Source: Pseudomonas frederiksbergensis
Lineage (GTDB): Bacteria > Pseudomonadota > Gammaproteobacteria > Pseudomonadales > Pseudomonadaceae
DNA: 64,000 nt
Direction: 5' to 3'
Assembly: GCF_003732275.1 (NCBI RefSeq)
Contig: NZ_MOBM01000017.1
Location: 1 to 64,000, forward strand
In this document: piece after piece, positions 34,437 through 42,536 of the stretch
How positions within the stretch are numbered: position 1 is the stretch's first letter
Layout: every line of letters begins with the position of its first letter
Translations under genes and position numbers: made by a program
Notes under the pieces: model-generated
Databases searched by the model: none
Seen by the model: the letters and a program-made list of their open reading frames with translations, nothing else
What the model was told of the DNA's origin: nothing

Positions 34437-34478
34437 TGTATTTGAGTCGACAATGGTAACGTGGTTTTGAAAACAGGC

Positions 34479-34815
34479 TCAGAGCGCAGCGGCTAAACGC
34501 TCGAGCTGCTCACGCTCCCACTCACTCAATAGCTCGATAGGATCAGCTCCTTCGCGCTGCCAGAGTTCAAGTGTACCGACTCGGTCATCAGGCGACCTGC
34601 AGTACTCGCAGTAGTCCCGGGTGTCACAGTCATTGAAGAGGGTGAGTCTCCAGCCATCTATCTCCACGGGCATGAGGCCGTGATAAATCTCGCTCCAGGA
34701 CTGCGTGGAGCTTCGCGTCATGATGCGTTCGCCGAGCGCGACGTCCTTCACTTTGGTAGATCTCGCGGGCCGTGAGATGGGAGGTTGTGTCCAAATCATT
34801 CTGCGCTTGAGTCAT
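34479..34815 (-). pseudogene. DUF7693 copy broken by a frameshift
   Basis: The C-terminal part reads like the intact copy (VEIDGWRLTLFNDCDTRDYCE, CRSPDDRVGT, WEREQLERLAAAL). The N-terminus LDTTSHLTAREIYQ is in another frame: relative to the intact gene, two bases are missing at about 34750 (CACTTTGG here against CAGTACCTGG there). Without the shift the product would be about 112 residues. Confidence 0.75.
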
Positions 34816-34895
34816 TGTTTGCCAACGCTAAATTACGGTGTGGAGTGGGGTCAATGGAAGGTCGCCTCTTCGGGCCAATGGGCCCGGCTCATCAA

Positions 34896-35513
34896 TTAGC
34901 TAAGCATTTCCTTCACTATGGAAGCCACATTTCTAGCATCGTCTATTCCACGGTGAAAGGTACCCTGCCAAACCAACCCCATTGACTCTACTGTTTGCTT
35001 AAGTGATTTTGGTCGATTGTCATACAAGCCTGCATGCCATTTCCAAGCATTGAAATGGGTCAAGCCTTCGAGTAGGGAAGGGCACGCAGCAAACCCAGCA
35101 TCGCGTTCAAGCTGCCTTGCATCATAGTCACCCCACGATGCCCAAGCAGCGTTTGGATATCGCGCAATAAACGCTCCTAGCTCTTGGCCAACCTCCACAT
35201 AGGTTCCTGCACTGTCCACATCCGCTTGTTGAATGGATGTGAGCTTTTTGCAGAAGTCGGTAAGTATGGGGTTGATTTGAGGTCGGACGAAACGTTGGAA
35301 CTCATCGACGATCTCAAGCGTCTCCAAATCGATCACCACCACGCCAATTTCAATCGTTTCCATCTGGTTAGGGACGACTGCAAGCGGCCTTGGTGATTCC
35401 GACTCATCCACCTCGTCACAGGTTGCCTCAAGGTCTACGCAATAGAGGTAGCGGTATCGCGCGAGGACGTTTTGGATGGCTTGGAGGTGAAGGAGCTTTG
35501 CTTCAATGCTCAT
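34896..35513 (-). CDS. DEDDh 3'-5' exonuclease (ERI-1/KapD type)
   Basis: A 205-residue exonuclease. The DEDDh residues are all in place: Asp and Glu in YLYCVDLEATCDE, Asp in ASWGDYDARQLERD, and His plus Asp in TFHRGIDDARNVASI. Members of this branch trim RNA or short nucleic acids with two metal ions. ATG 35513 is preferred since the extra 24 residues upstream look non-coding. It faces away from the relaxase genes and stands alone. The cell target cannot be told. Confidence 0.85.
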   Translation of the reverse strand: MSIEAKLLHLQAIQNVLARYRYLYCVDLEATCDEVDESESPRPLAVVPNQMETIEIGVVVIDLETLEIVDEFQRFVRPQINPILTDFCKKLTSIQQADVDSAGTYVEVGQELGAFIARYPNAAWASWGDYDARQLERDAGFAACPSLLEGLTHFNAWKWHAGLYDNRPKSLKQTVESMGLVWQGTFHRGIDDARNVASIVKEMLS

Positions 35514-35585
35514 GGCTGAGGACACCTGATGTGTGAGTACAGAGAAAGCACCGTGATTTCTCAGAACAATGGTCTCAGGATTCAC

Positions 35586-36029
35586 GAAGGCAATTCAGAA
35601 AGCCAGAGACAATCTAGATGCTTATGATTTTCACCAGAGAAACCGTCGAAAAAATTGTGCAGAGGGAGCTTTTCGCGATTTCTGAACCGCTGGCTTCCTG
35701 TTTTGCCGAATGCCATTGATCAATGGCTGATACCGAAGTTGGTGGTGTCGAGCAACTCTACTGGCCTGCTCAAAAAGTCGAAAAAATCGGTTTACTGCTG
35801 TCGACATCAGCGCGCCAACTAACGGTGCTGTCCGGCTCACAATGATCCAAGACATTTTTTGAAGTTTTTGAGAGTTTTAACGCTGCGGGATCTGAGGCCC
35901 AATGGAAGAAACCGTCTTTCGAACCAGTCGATGTCACGCGCTACGACATCATCGAAACCCCTGCAATCCTGACACCTCGCATCGTCGTACTCAAAGTCGG
36001 CGATCTGGTGCGTGCTGCCAGCTTTGTCT
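35586..36029. other. Stretch without a supported gene
   Basis: A plus-strand frame from about 35880 to 36090 reads protein-like (FEPVDVTRYDIIETPAIL, then GDLVRAASFVFNKKLAAVFL) but has no start codon and may be a coding remnant. The rest holds nothing I can support. Confidence 0.3.
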
Positions 36030-36191
36030 TCAACAAAAAGCTCGCCGCCGTTTTCCTAGATCTTGGATTGGTTGCGTTTGGATGTAGTCATCGCCGTTAG
36101 GCATGCTGAAAACATACCCAGCGATGCATTGGCCGGGGACGCCATCAATGACCACGAAGCTCGCGTTATGCAGGCTGTGGATCAAACTCAT
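36030..36191 (-). CDS. Possible small gene after the relaxase, 53 residues
   Basis: A frame overlapping the relaxase end by 26 bp encodes a coherent little protein (SLIHSLHNASFVVIDGVPG, then GYVFSMPNGDDYIQTQPI). It could be a translationally coupled partner. The ribosome site GGAG is too close to the ATG, so the call is weak. Confidence 0.3.
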   Translation of the reverse strand: MSLIHSLHNASFVVIDGVPGQCIAGYVFSMPNGDDYIQTQPIQDLGKRRRAFC

Positions 36192-37344
36192 ACTCCTGTT
36201 GTTTTCTAGCTGGTAGTACCAGGGGCTGGCCTGGGATGTACTCGACATAATACTTTGATGGCCTATTGTTGGCGCCTTTGAAGGTCAGATCGATGCCAAG
36301 CAAGGCCTCCAGGGCTTCCAGGATCAATCGGGTGTCCCGGTCGAGGCGCCAGTTTGCGCTTTTGACTTTGATTGGGATTCTTCGCGCGCCGCCCTGGAAG
36401 AGTAGGTAAAAGTACCGGAGTCGCTCAGATCTTTGATGTTCGTCTTGATCTCTTCGAGCAATTTCGATCTGAAGCTCATGAATGGTTTCTGGGTCATACG
36501 ATATTCCTTCCTGCGTGATGAGTTTGTTCCAGGTGAGGCGAGAGCGTTTGAGCTGGCGTCCGCTGATGTGTTTGCTGTCGAGCTCGTAAGAGATGCCCTT
36601 GGGCTGGCCGTCATCGTTGAGCGTTAGATGGATGTAGACATTTTGCTTTCTCAGCGCTGCGACGAGATCGAACATGTCGCCGTGGATTGCCTTGGTGTGC
36701 TCGATGGCGCCTGCGATCTTCGCGATCATTTTGTGTTTCAGGGGAAGGTCGTCGTCACGAATAGAGGCTTGGAGCTGGGCGTGAGTGATCGCTACTCCCC
36801 AGGTTTCTTTGGGGCTCGGGGCTTTTTTCAACCAGAACATGTCTTCGATCTCGGACACTGAATCCAAGCTCGTAGAGCGCTCGTTGCTGTCTTTCACCAT
36901 GCTGAATTCGTCGTTGAGCCTGATGCGGTTGGCAACGATGTGAACGTGCTGATGATCTTTGTCCTGATGCATCACAGTGACGTATTGATTCTTCTCGTCG
37001 AAGCCAAGGTCTGTCATGTACTTCCGAACTGATGTGCGCCACTGAGCGGGCGTCAGAGACTCGCCGGGACGCAGTGAGAGCATCGCGTGAAAGACAGGCT
37101 TTATGGGCTTATCAGAGTCGATTGTCATACGTCGCAATGTCTCGACGCTGTCGAACTCGCGGATCATCTCCAGTACGTCGTCTTCACTTCCTGCGAGCAA
37201 GGATGGCAGTGGATCGTTAGCAATGCAGTTAGAGTCGATAGTCAGGATTTGGCTGATTTCGTGGTCGTGCTTAGTGCAGCCAAAGATGTACCGGATGCGC
37301 TTCTTAAACGACCCGGAGGACTTGGGGAAGATTTTGCCAATCAT
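36166..37344 (-). CDS. MobA/VirD2-type relaxase
   Basis: A 392-residue conjugative relaxase. The metal-binding three-His motif is HQDKDHQHVH (126-135), followed by IVANRI; the flanking strand PVFHAMLSLRPGE is also typical. The nucleophile is probably Tyr19 in the N-terminal RIRYIFG. It nicks the origin of transfer and pilots the strand into a recipient using another element's secretion apparatus. It overlaps mobC by 4 bp, so both form one unit. No type IV secretion genes are present, so the element is mobilizable rather than self-transmissible. The protein is complete but lacks a large C-terminal primase or helicase domain. Confidence 0.9.
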   Translation of the reverse strand: MIGKIFPKSSGSFKKRIRYIFGCTKHDHEISQILTIDSNCIANDPLPSLLAGSEDDVLEMIREFDSVETLRRMTIDSDKPIKPVFHAMLSLRPGESLTPAQWRTSVRKYMTDLGFDEKNQYVTVMHQDKDHQHVHIVANRIRLNDEFSMVKDSNERSTSLDSVSEIEDMFWLKKAPSPKETWGVAITHAQLQASIRDDDLPLKHKMIAKIAGAIEHTKAIHGDMFDLVAALRKQNVYIHLTLNDDGQPKGISYELDSKHISGRQLKRSRLTWNKLITQEGISYDPETIHELQIEIARRDQDEHQRSERLRYFYLLFQGGARRIPIKVKSANWRLDRDTRLILEALEALLGIDLTFKGANNRPSKYYVEYIPGQPLVLPARKQQEYEFDPQPA

Positions 37345-37634
37345 GCTGCACCTCCCATGTTGATGTGGGCGATGTGTTTGACCTTTTCCAGAAGTTCACT
37401 GTTAGGCCGCTCGGCGTTGATCAGGGATGCAAGATTCATCAGCTCCCTGGCAATCTGCACTACCTCAACACCAACTTTTGGTTTTACCTTCCCGTGAGCA
37501 ACGTAGTCCCGGATAAAAGCCCCTGCGGACTTGTAACCAGCCTCGGTGATTTTGGAATTAAGGATGTCCATCTCAGGTCTGCTGAAACGGATCGTGATCC
37601 TGGCGTCTTTCTTTTGCTTCTCAATGACTTCCAT
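37341..37634 (-). CDS. mobC: MobC-like relaxosome protein
   Basis: A 97-residue protein starting with a ribbon-helix-helix-like strand (ARITIRFSRPEMDILNSKI) followed by AGYKSAGAFIRDYVAHGK and a C-terminal helical part LMNLASLINAERPNSELLEKV. MobC proteins bind near oriT, open the strands and help the relaxase. ATG 37634, overlap of 4 bp with the relaxase gene downstream. The probable oriT therefore lies upstream between 37640 and 38050. Confidence 0.85.
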   Translation of the reverse strand: MEVIEKQKKDARITIRFSRPEMDILNSKITEAGYKSAGAFIRDYVAHGKVKPKVGVEVVQIARELMNLASLINAERPNSELLEKVKHIAHINMGGAA

Positions 37635-37830
37635 CTTGGCTTACCTATTATTGTTTTTATTGGTTAGCTTTTATCAACGCAACACCCGAAGGGATGTGAG
37701 TAGTCGCTTATTGTCTGCCACAGACACAACTGGCTAGCTACTGATATAAGACTATTATGCCGGTGGATCTATAGTGGGCGGAAGTGTTTTTCAGAATATA
37801 GTGATTTATTTTCGGTTATACGAAGGTTCG

Positions 37831-38013
37831 CTGTTAGTGAATGCGAACTCGCAGTAGGGGAGTGCGAGTATCGGTTACCTCGCACTATATGAGAGTGATT
37901 TCGCAGTAGGTGAGTGCGGATTCACGGAGGAAGAGTGCGAACATGGCTGGATGTCGCAGTATGTGAGTGAGGATCCGCAGTATGGTAGAGCGATTTGGCA
38001 ACCAAGAGTGCGA
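37831..38013. repeat. Iteron-like direct repeats (possible oriT or origin)
   Basis: An 18-bp unit with consensus GCAGTANGTGAGTGCGNA occurs at 37851, 37903, 37956 and 37977, with a degenerate copy at 37831 and half-units (GAGTGCGAA) near 37932 and 38006. Spacings are 20, 52, 53 and 21 bp, near whole helical turns. The block lies between mobC and the integrase, where an origin of transfer or replication control is expected. Confidence 0.6.
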
Positions 38014-38054
38014 AATAAGTCAAGGTGTGACTAGGTTGCTATTGGTGGTCATGC

Positions 38055-39428
38055 TTATGAGTGTGCTACTAGCTGGCCCATTGCTTTTTGATCGAGCGGG
38101 GCCAAAGTTTCCAGCAACCCTCGGCAAACAACATCCTTTCCCATTTTAGACATTGTATAAATATCGCTTTCCACCAGTGTAATTGCGTTCCTGACCTCCG
38201 AGAGATAATCGGTTTTATACCCATCCGTCACATCCACGGATCGCCCCTTACCATCATGGTTAGATAGAACCTTAGTATAGTACTGGCCGATACGAGCTCG
38301 TTGAGCCGTCGAGATGAAACTAGCCCGCATAATTTTCCGGGGTAGGCTTGTACCAACCTTTTCTTGAACTCTAATCAGAAAATCCCTGACGCTGGATTCA
38401 CTGATTTTATCTTGTGAAACTCCGGAAAAGACGTATTCGCTGATTGAATGCTTCGTTGCATAAAGTAGTTGGCAATACGCACTGTCACTTAGTACCAGAT
38501 GAAACTCCTGTCCGTTTTTCAGAGAGTCAAGTTCGTTCAGTTTTGTCCGCGCCGAAAAGATGATTGATCTAGTGGGGTGGTGTATATCCTTCTTGCGAAT
38601 TTTTGCAATTTCCCCTGGCCTCACTCCGCTAAAAAGCATAAAAAGGACGGCGGCTGAAACGGTTTTAAAAGATGTCGGCACATCCCGCAATGGCCGCTGA
38701 TCAGCAATCGCCAGGCACTCTGTAATAAACACCCCAAGCTCATTAGGATTTATGCGTATCTTTGATCGTCTATTCTCGTGCCAAAGTTTTAGCGTGGTCA
38801 TGATGTCAACTGGATTGTATTCAATCAGCCTTTTTGAGCCGTTATCGTAAAAGGTCACGGCAAACGAAAAGATCGAGCCAAGCAGGGATAGTGTCTTGTT
38901 AGCTGTCCGCTCCCGTGGCGCGCCAAGTGTCCCATCCTTTTTTGGTACTGGCTTAGTCACCTTTGCGTGCAGGGCGGTCACATCTTTAGCGGCTATCGTG
39001 CTCAAAGGCCTGCCGGACAAGTGTGGAACGATGTGATTCTTAAAAGTCTTGCGATAGTCTGCGATGGTGCACTCAGTGAGCTTCGCTTTTGCGATCAGCA
39101 TGTCCTCGAATGCGCTCTCGACAGTCACTTCGTCCTGCAAGTCTTTCGTGGTTTTTTCCTCCAGCATCGCTTCCAGGTTCGTGTACACCGACAGGGCTTC
39201 GTCGCGAATCATCGGAATTTTTGTAGTGCGTTTGTCGTAAGCACCTAGCTTAATCCTATGGTCTCGCCCCTTGATTTTGCGAACGACGAAAAATGTTTTA
39301 CCACCAGCCTTTGTTACCCGGACGGCAAGGCCCTTGGCTTCGGTGTCGTACACCATAATGTCGGATTTGCCTTTCGGGCACGTCAGGTTGTCCAGCGAGG
39401 ACTTGGTAAAATTGATTTTCATGGCCAT
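38055..39428 (-). CDS. Tyrosine integrase of the left-hand element
   Basis: A 457-residue phage-type integrase. It has an N-terminal arm-binding domain (INFTKSSLDNLTCPKG, then YDTEAKGLAVRVTKAGGKTF), a SAM-like core-binding domain, and a catalytic domain with Arg in FSGVRPGEIAKIRKKDI, an Arg in KIMRASFIST, His in LSNHDGKG and Tyr in DVTDGYKTDY. The usual H-x-x-R box II reads K-x-x-R here. It points away from the tRNA-Leu 80 bp to its right and belongs with the relaxase unit on its left. Confidence 0.85.
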   Translation of the reverse strand: MAMKINFTKSSLDNLTCPKGKSDIMVYDTEAKGLAVRVTKAGGKTFFVVRKIKGRDHRIKLGAYDKRTTKIPMIRDEALSVYTNLEAMLEEKTTKDLQDEVTVESAFEDMLIAKAKLTECTIADYRKTFKNHIVPHLSGRPLSTIAAKDVTALHAKVTKPVPKKDGTLGAPRERTANKTLSLLGSIFSFAVTFYDNGSKRLIEYNPVDIMTTLKLWHENRRSKIRINPNELGVFITECLAIADQRPLRDVPTSFKTVSAAVLFMLFSGVRPGEIAKIRKKDIHHPTRSIIFSARTKLNELDSLKNGQEFHLVLSDSAYCQLLYATKHSISEYVFSGVSQDKISESSVRDFLIRVQEKVGTSLPRKIMRASFISTAQRARIGQYYTKVLSNHDGKGRSVDVTDGYKTDYLSEVRNAITLVESDIYTMSKMGKDVVCRGLLETLAPLDQKAMGQLVAHS

Positions 39429-39507
39429 AAGGGGTGTCTCATTTCCTAAGTGATTGATTCTGGTTTTGTTTTAGGGTTAAATCAGCGCCTGCTTTTGCAT
39501 TTCCCAT

Positions 39508-39592
39508 GCCCCGATGGTGAAATTGGTAGACACATCAGACTTAAAATCTGCCGCCGCAGGGCGTGCCGGTTCGATTCCGGCTCGGGGCACCA
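39508..39592 (+). tRNA. tRNA-Leu (anticodon UAA)
   Basis: The acceptor arms GCCCCGA (39508-39514) and TCGGGGC (39582-39588) pair perfectly, followed by A and an encoded CCA. The anticodon loop CTTAAAA sits in the TCAGA/TCTG arm, giving TAA. A long variable arm and the T arm GCCGGTTCGATTCCGGC complete a class II tRNA of 85 nt. Its 3' end is the integration target of the island to the right. Confidence 0.95.
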
Positions 39593-39629
39593 TCTCGCTT
39601 CATATCGTCTAGCTTCATCTCGCCTCATC

Positions 39630-39680
39630 AAAAAACACCCCTATCTATCCCCAGCGTCTACCGAGACCTTGGTGTTTTTT
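39630..39680. terminator. Inverted repeat after tRNA-Leu, probable terminator
   Basis: Perfect 10-bp arms AAAAAACACC (39630-39639) and GGTGTTTTTT (39671-39680). The closing T-run suits termination of the tRNA transcript. Confidence 0.6.
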
Positions 39681-39725
39681 GCTGTCTGCGATTTGGTATC
39701 CAGCACCTTAAATTTGGCAGCCGGC

Positions 39726-39769
39726 TTGGGAGCTATTTGGGAGCTGACTTGGGAGCTTTGTTGGTAGCT
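39726..39769. repeat. Four phased TTGGGAGCT repeats
   Basis: TTGGGAGCT occurs at 39726, 39737 and 39749, and TTGGTAGCT at 39761, spaced 11, 12 and 12 bp. Phasing of about one helical turn points to cooperative protein binding, for example integrase arm sites or an excisionase/regulator. They lie between the tRNA and its partial copy. Confidence 0.6.
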
Positions 39770-39928
39770 TTCGCCATTCCAGGCCTGCCGAGCTCAGCTC
39801 TCACCCGCTCTTCAATGCAGCCAAGAATGTCCGTAAGTTATTGATTTAACAAGTTTTTAAGCCTATAAGCACGGGCAAAAGCCGGCCTCAGCGCTCAACT
39901 GCTTTTGTATGCTGGCGAGGGGTAAGAT

Positions 39929-39985
39929 GACTTAAAATCCCCCGCTCGTAAGGGCGTGCCGGTTCGATTCCGGCTTCGGGCACCA
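39929..39985 (+). repeat. Left att site: partial copy of the tRNA-Leu 3' end
   Basis: GACTTAAAATC (anticodon arm) and, after a divergent variable arm, GGCGTGCCGGTTCGATTCCG and the CACCA end are repeated from the tRNA. This is the usual left junction of an island integrated at a tRNA 3' end, with the integrase gene 160 bp further on. Confidence 0.75.
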
Positions 39986-39994
39986 ATAGTATGA

Positions 39995-40055
39995 TTTCAG
40001 ATGTTCCCGTAAACATCTGAAACCTAGAGAAACCGGCCTTGTAGCCGGTTTTTTT
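39995..40055 (+). terminator. Two hairpins before the island integrase
   Basis: TTTCAGATGTT/AACATCTGAAA (39995-40005, 40012-40022) has perfect 11-bp arms. AACCGGC/GCCGGTT (40031-40037, 40044-40050) is followed by TTTTT, a rho-independent terminator. Confidence 0.65.
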
Positions 40056-40095
40056 GTGTCTGAATATCCCCGTATGTTCCTGTACAGCCCCACGA

Positions 40096-40146
40096 TTTAG
40101 GTATACGTTTAGGTATATATCGATTCGATATCGAGGCGTATACCTA
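40096..40146 (+). promoter_or_regulatory. Arm-type/operator repeats of the island integrase (left end)
   Basis: TTTAGGTATAC (40096-40106) is followed one base later by TTTAGGTATA (40108-40117). An inverted copy GTATACCTA (40138-40146) overlaps the integrase start. The same tandem pair with the same 12-bp spacing occurs at 57910-57932, just inside the right att site. This fits integrase arm sites that also repress int. Confidence 0.65.
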
Positions 40147-41465
40147 TGGCGCGCACCGTAACCCCCCTTACCGACCCCAAATGCGAGGCCGCCAAACCCC
40201 GCGCAAAGGACTACACCCTGTTCGACGGGCAAGGGCTTTTTTTGCTTGTAAGGGCCACCGGCACCAAGGTCTGGCGCTTCAAGTATAAAAAGCCAAGCGG
40301 TAAGCCTGGTCTGGCAACGTTCGGCAACTACCCGGCTCTCGGTCTGAAAGCCGCCCGCGCGCGTCGAGCCGATGCACTCGAGTTGCTGGCGCATGGCCAA
40401 GACCCCATCGAGAGCGCTAAGCAAGCAAAGATCGAGGCGGCCAATGAGGCGGGGAACACCTTTGAGGCGCTGGCCCTGGAATGGCACGCCAGCATGGCCG
40501 GCAAATGGTCGAAGGATCACGCGGTCAGGGTGCTGAAAGAGATTGAGGTTGATCTTTTCCCCATGCTGGGCAAACGTCCCGTATCCGACTTGAAAACCCG
40601 CGACCTGCTGGCCTGTCTGAAGACGGTAGAGAAGCGCGGCGCGCTTGATGTGGTTGGGCGACTGCGTCAGCGCATCGCCGGAATCATGCGAATCGCCGTT
40701 CAGCGCAACTTCATCGTATACAACCCGGCGCTTGATCTGGTGGGGGGGACTGCCACCCGCAAGACCAAACACCGCCCGGCCTTGCCCCTTGAGCGGTTGC
40801 CGGAGTTGTTGCAACGCTGCGAGGCTGACACCGGACGACCGCTTACCTGTCTTGCTGTAAGCCTCGCTTTACTGGTGTTCATTCGTTCTAGTGAGCTGCG
40901 TTTTGCTCGCTGGTCGGAGTTCGACTTTACCCGGAGCATGTGGACGATTCCCGGCGAACGGGCACCAATCGAGGGCGTCAAGAGGTCGCACCGAGGAGCC
41001 AAGATGGGGACTCCGCACCTTGTCCCGTTGTCACGCCAGACGCTTGAAGTGCTAGAGCAGATACGCCGGCTAAGCGGGCGTTTTGATCTGGTGTTGCCTG
41101 GCGATCACTACTACTGGCGGCCAATGTCGGAGAACACCGTAAACAAGTCACTGCGCCGTATGGGGTACGACACCAAGATAGAGGTTTGCGGGCACGGTTT
41201 CCGCACTATGGCCTGTTCCGCGTTGGTCGAGTCCGGCCTATGGTCGCGTGACGCGGTTGAACGGCAAATGAGCCACCAAGAGCGCAACGGCGTGCGCGCG
41301 GCCTATATCCACAAGGCTGAGCACCTGGAAGAGCGTCGGCTGATGATGACGTGGTGGGCTGACTACCTGGACGCCAACCGGGAAAAGCACATCACGCCCT
41401 ATGATTTTGCACACCGGAACACTGATGTGGTGAGCGTGGAGAGGGGGCTACAAGCATGGAAATAA
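40146..41465 (+). CDS. P4-type tyrosine integrase
   Basis: A 439-residue integrase with the DUF4102 arm-binding N-terminus (LTDPKCEAAKPRAKDYTLFD, then GLFLLVRATGTKVWRFKY), core-binding domain, and intact catalytic set: Arg in FIRSSELRFARW, H-x-x-R in CGHGFRTMACS, His in MSHQERN and Tyr in VRAAYIHKAEHLEERR. It should catalyse excision and integration at tRNA-Leu. It starts at ATG 40146 within a palindromic arm-type repeat, so its own product may repress it. The next gene overlaps its end by 10 bp. Appears functional. Confidence 0.92.
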   Translation: MARTVTPLTDPKCEAAKPRAKDYTLFDGQGLFLLVRATGTKVWRFKYKKPSGKPGLATFGNYPALGLKAARARRADALELLAHGQDPIESAKQAKIEAANEAGNTFEALALEWHASMAGKWSKDHAVRVLKEIEVDLFPMLGKRPVSDLKTRDLLACLKTVEKRGALDVVGRLRQRIAGIMRIAVQRNFIVYNPALDLVGGTATRKTKHRPALPLERLPELLQRCEADTGRPLTCLAVSLALLVFIRSSELRFARWSEFDFTRSMWTIPGERAPIEGVKRSHRGAKMGTPHLVPLSRQTLEVLEQIRRLSGRFDLVLPGDHYYWRPMSENTVNKSLRRMGYDTKIEVCGHGFRTMACSALVESGLWSRDAVERQMSHQERNGVRAAYIHKAEHLEERRLMMTWWADYLDANREKHITPYDFAHRNTDVVSVERGLQAWK

Positions 41466-42115
41466 AAAGGGGCAAGCGATCAAAGGCACTTCCAGTATTC
41501 GACAATCAACCCGAATGGGGTACAGGTGATTTGGTCGATGAAAGCCTGTCTGATGCTGCGCGGGCAATTATCGCTGACTTGGCCGGACATCACGACGGCG
41601 ATCTTCAGGAATGGTTCAAGGAAAGGCTTGGGTCCTACAGAGCGGTCATCCGCGAAACGGAAAAAGGCCCCGCGCGCCACGAAGAACTTCGCCATGTGCG
41701 GCAGGTGCAACTGCATCTTCAGGAAACGTTACGGGGGCTAAACAATCTCCCTCCTTTCGCCGAGGGTTACATCAACGACGCCTGCTGGCGAAGCCATGGG
41801 TGCTTTTTCAGCGGTGGCTTGCTTTCTGACCTTATGGCGAAGGCCGCCATGGTGTCCGATGTGTTGGACATTACCGAGCAGAAGTTGGAGGCGGCTCCAA
41901 CTATTCGTGGCGTGAAGCCGAAGTATCCGCGAGATGATTTGTTGGCTGATACCGCGGACAAGCTACGGCAGTCTTCCTTAGCGAAGATGACCAAACGCAA
42001 AGCAGCAGAGCTCGCCCGAGAGCTTCTCGTTGCTGCAGGAGTCGAGGTGCCAGCGGACATTGTCGAATATGAAAAATTGATCCGACGTGCAAAAAGGGGG
42101 GAAATAAGCCTCTAA
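41456..42115 (+). CDS. Island protein of unknown function, 219 residues
   Basis: It overlaps the integrase end by 10 bp, so the two are likely translated from one message. The protein is charged and mainly helical (ADLAGHHDGDLQEWFKERLG, then RHVRQVQLHLQETLRGLNNL and KRKAAELARELLVAAGVEVP), without signal or membrane segments. I know similar proteins from P4-like integrated elements of Pseudomonas only by position. No function assigned. Confidence 0.7.
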   Translation: MEIKRGKRSKALPVFDNQPEWGTGDLVDESLSDAARAIIADLAGHHDGDLQEWFKERLGSYRAVIRETEKGPARHEELRHVRQVQLHLQETLRGLNNLPPFAEGYINDACWRSHGCFFSGGLLSDLMAKAAMVSDVLDITEQKLEAAPTIRGVKPKYPRDDLLADTADKLRQSSLAKMTKRKAAELARELLVAAGVEVPADIVEYEKLIRRAKRGEISL

Positions 42116-42192
42116 CTAATCTCTTTTGAGCACTGCGACAGCAATCGGGGGTTCAACAAAAATGACTCTGTACCCGATACGGAGTCACTCAA

Positions 42193-42414
42193 ATGCAGCC
42201 AGCAACAATTCCCCCGAAAGCTCTCATCCGTCAGCCAGCGCTCTGTCTATGGCTGGACCTGTCCCGCTCTGGCCTAGACAAACTCCGCAAGAAAGACCCG
42301 ACGTTCCCGAAGCCAATTAAGGCCAACGAAAGCCGACAAGCCGCGGCTTATTACGTCTTGGCTGAGGTGGAGGCTTGGTTACGGACCAAGATTGAAGCGA
42401 GAGACGCAGTATGA
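42193..42414 (+). CDS. AlpA-like helix-turn-helix regulator
   Basis: A 73-residue DNA-binding protein of the AlpA/MerR-like winged-helix type: LIRQPALCLWLDLSRSGLDK, then KKDPTFPKPIK (the wing with F-P-x-P) and VLAEVEAWLRTKIEAR. Such regulators switch on replication or excision genes of P4-like satellites. It precedes the replication gene on the same strand. The first residues vary in the family; ATG 42193 lacks a strong ribosome site. Confidence 0.8.
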   Translation: MQPATIPPKALIRQPALCLWLDLSRSGLDKLRKKDPTFPKPIKANESRQAAAYYVLAEVEAWLRTKIEARDAV

Positions 42415-42536
42415 GCCATTCATCATCGCTTACAGCTTCCTGGAAGCTTCGCGTAATGGCCGCCCTGCACGTTGATTTCTTCCCGTCTCCTTCTAATTGG
42501 TCCTGGCGCAAAGCCAAGCAGCGCGGGGTGTAACCC

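Noticed and set aside
37640..37760. A classical nic site for the MobA relaxase
   Set aside because: I looked for known MOBP/MOBQ nic motifs upstream of mobC and found none I could identify with confidence; only the repeat cluster further up is reported.
40645..40860. Reverse and alternate frames within the P4-type integrase, cus genes, AbiC-like and Cap4/STAND genes
   Set aside because: GC-rich coding DNA leaves long open frames in other phases; all are shadows of the real genes.
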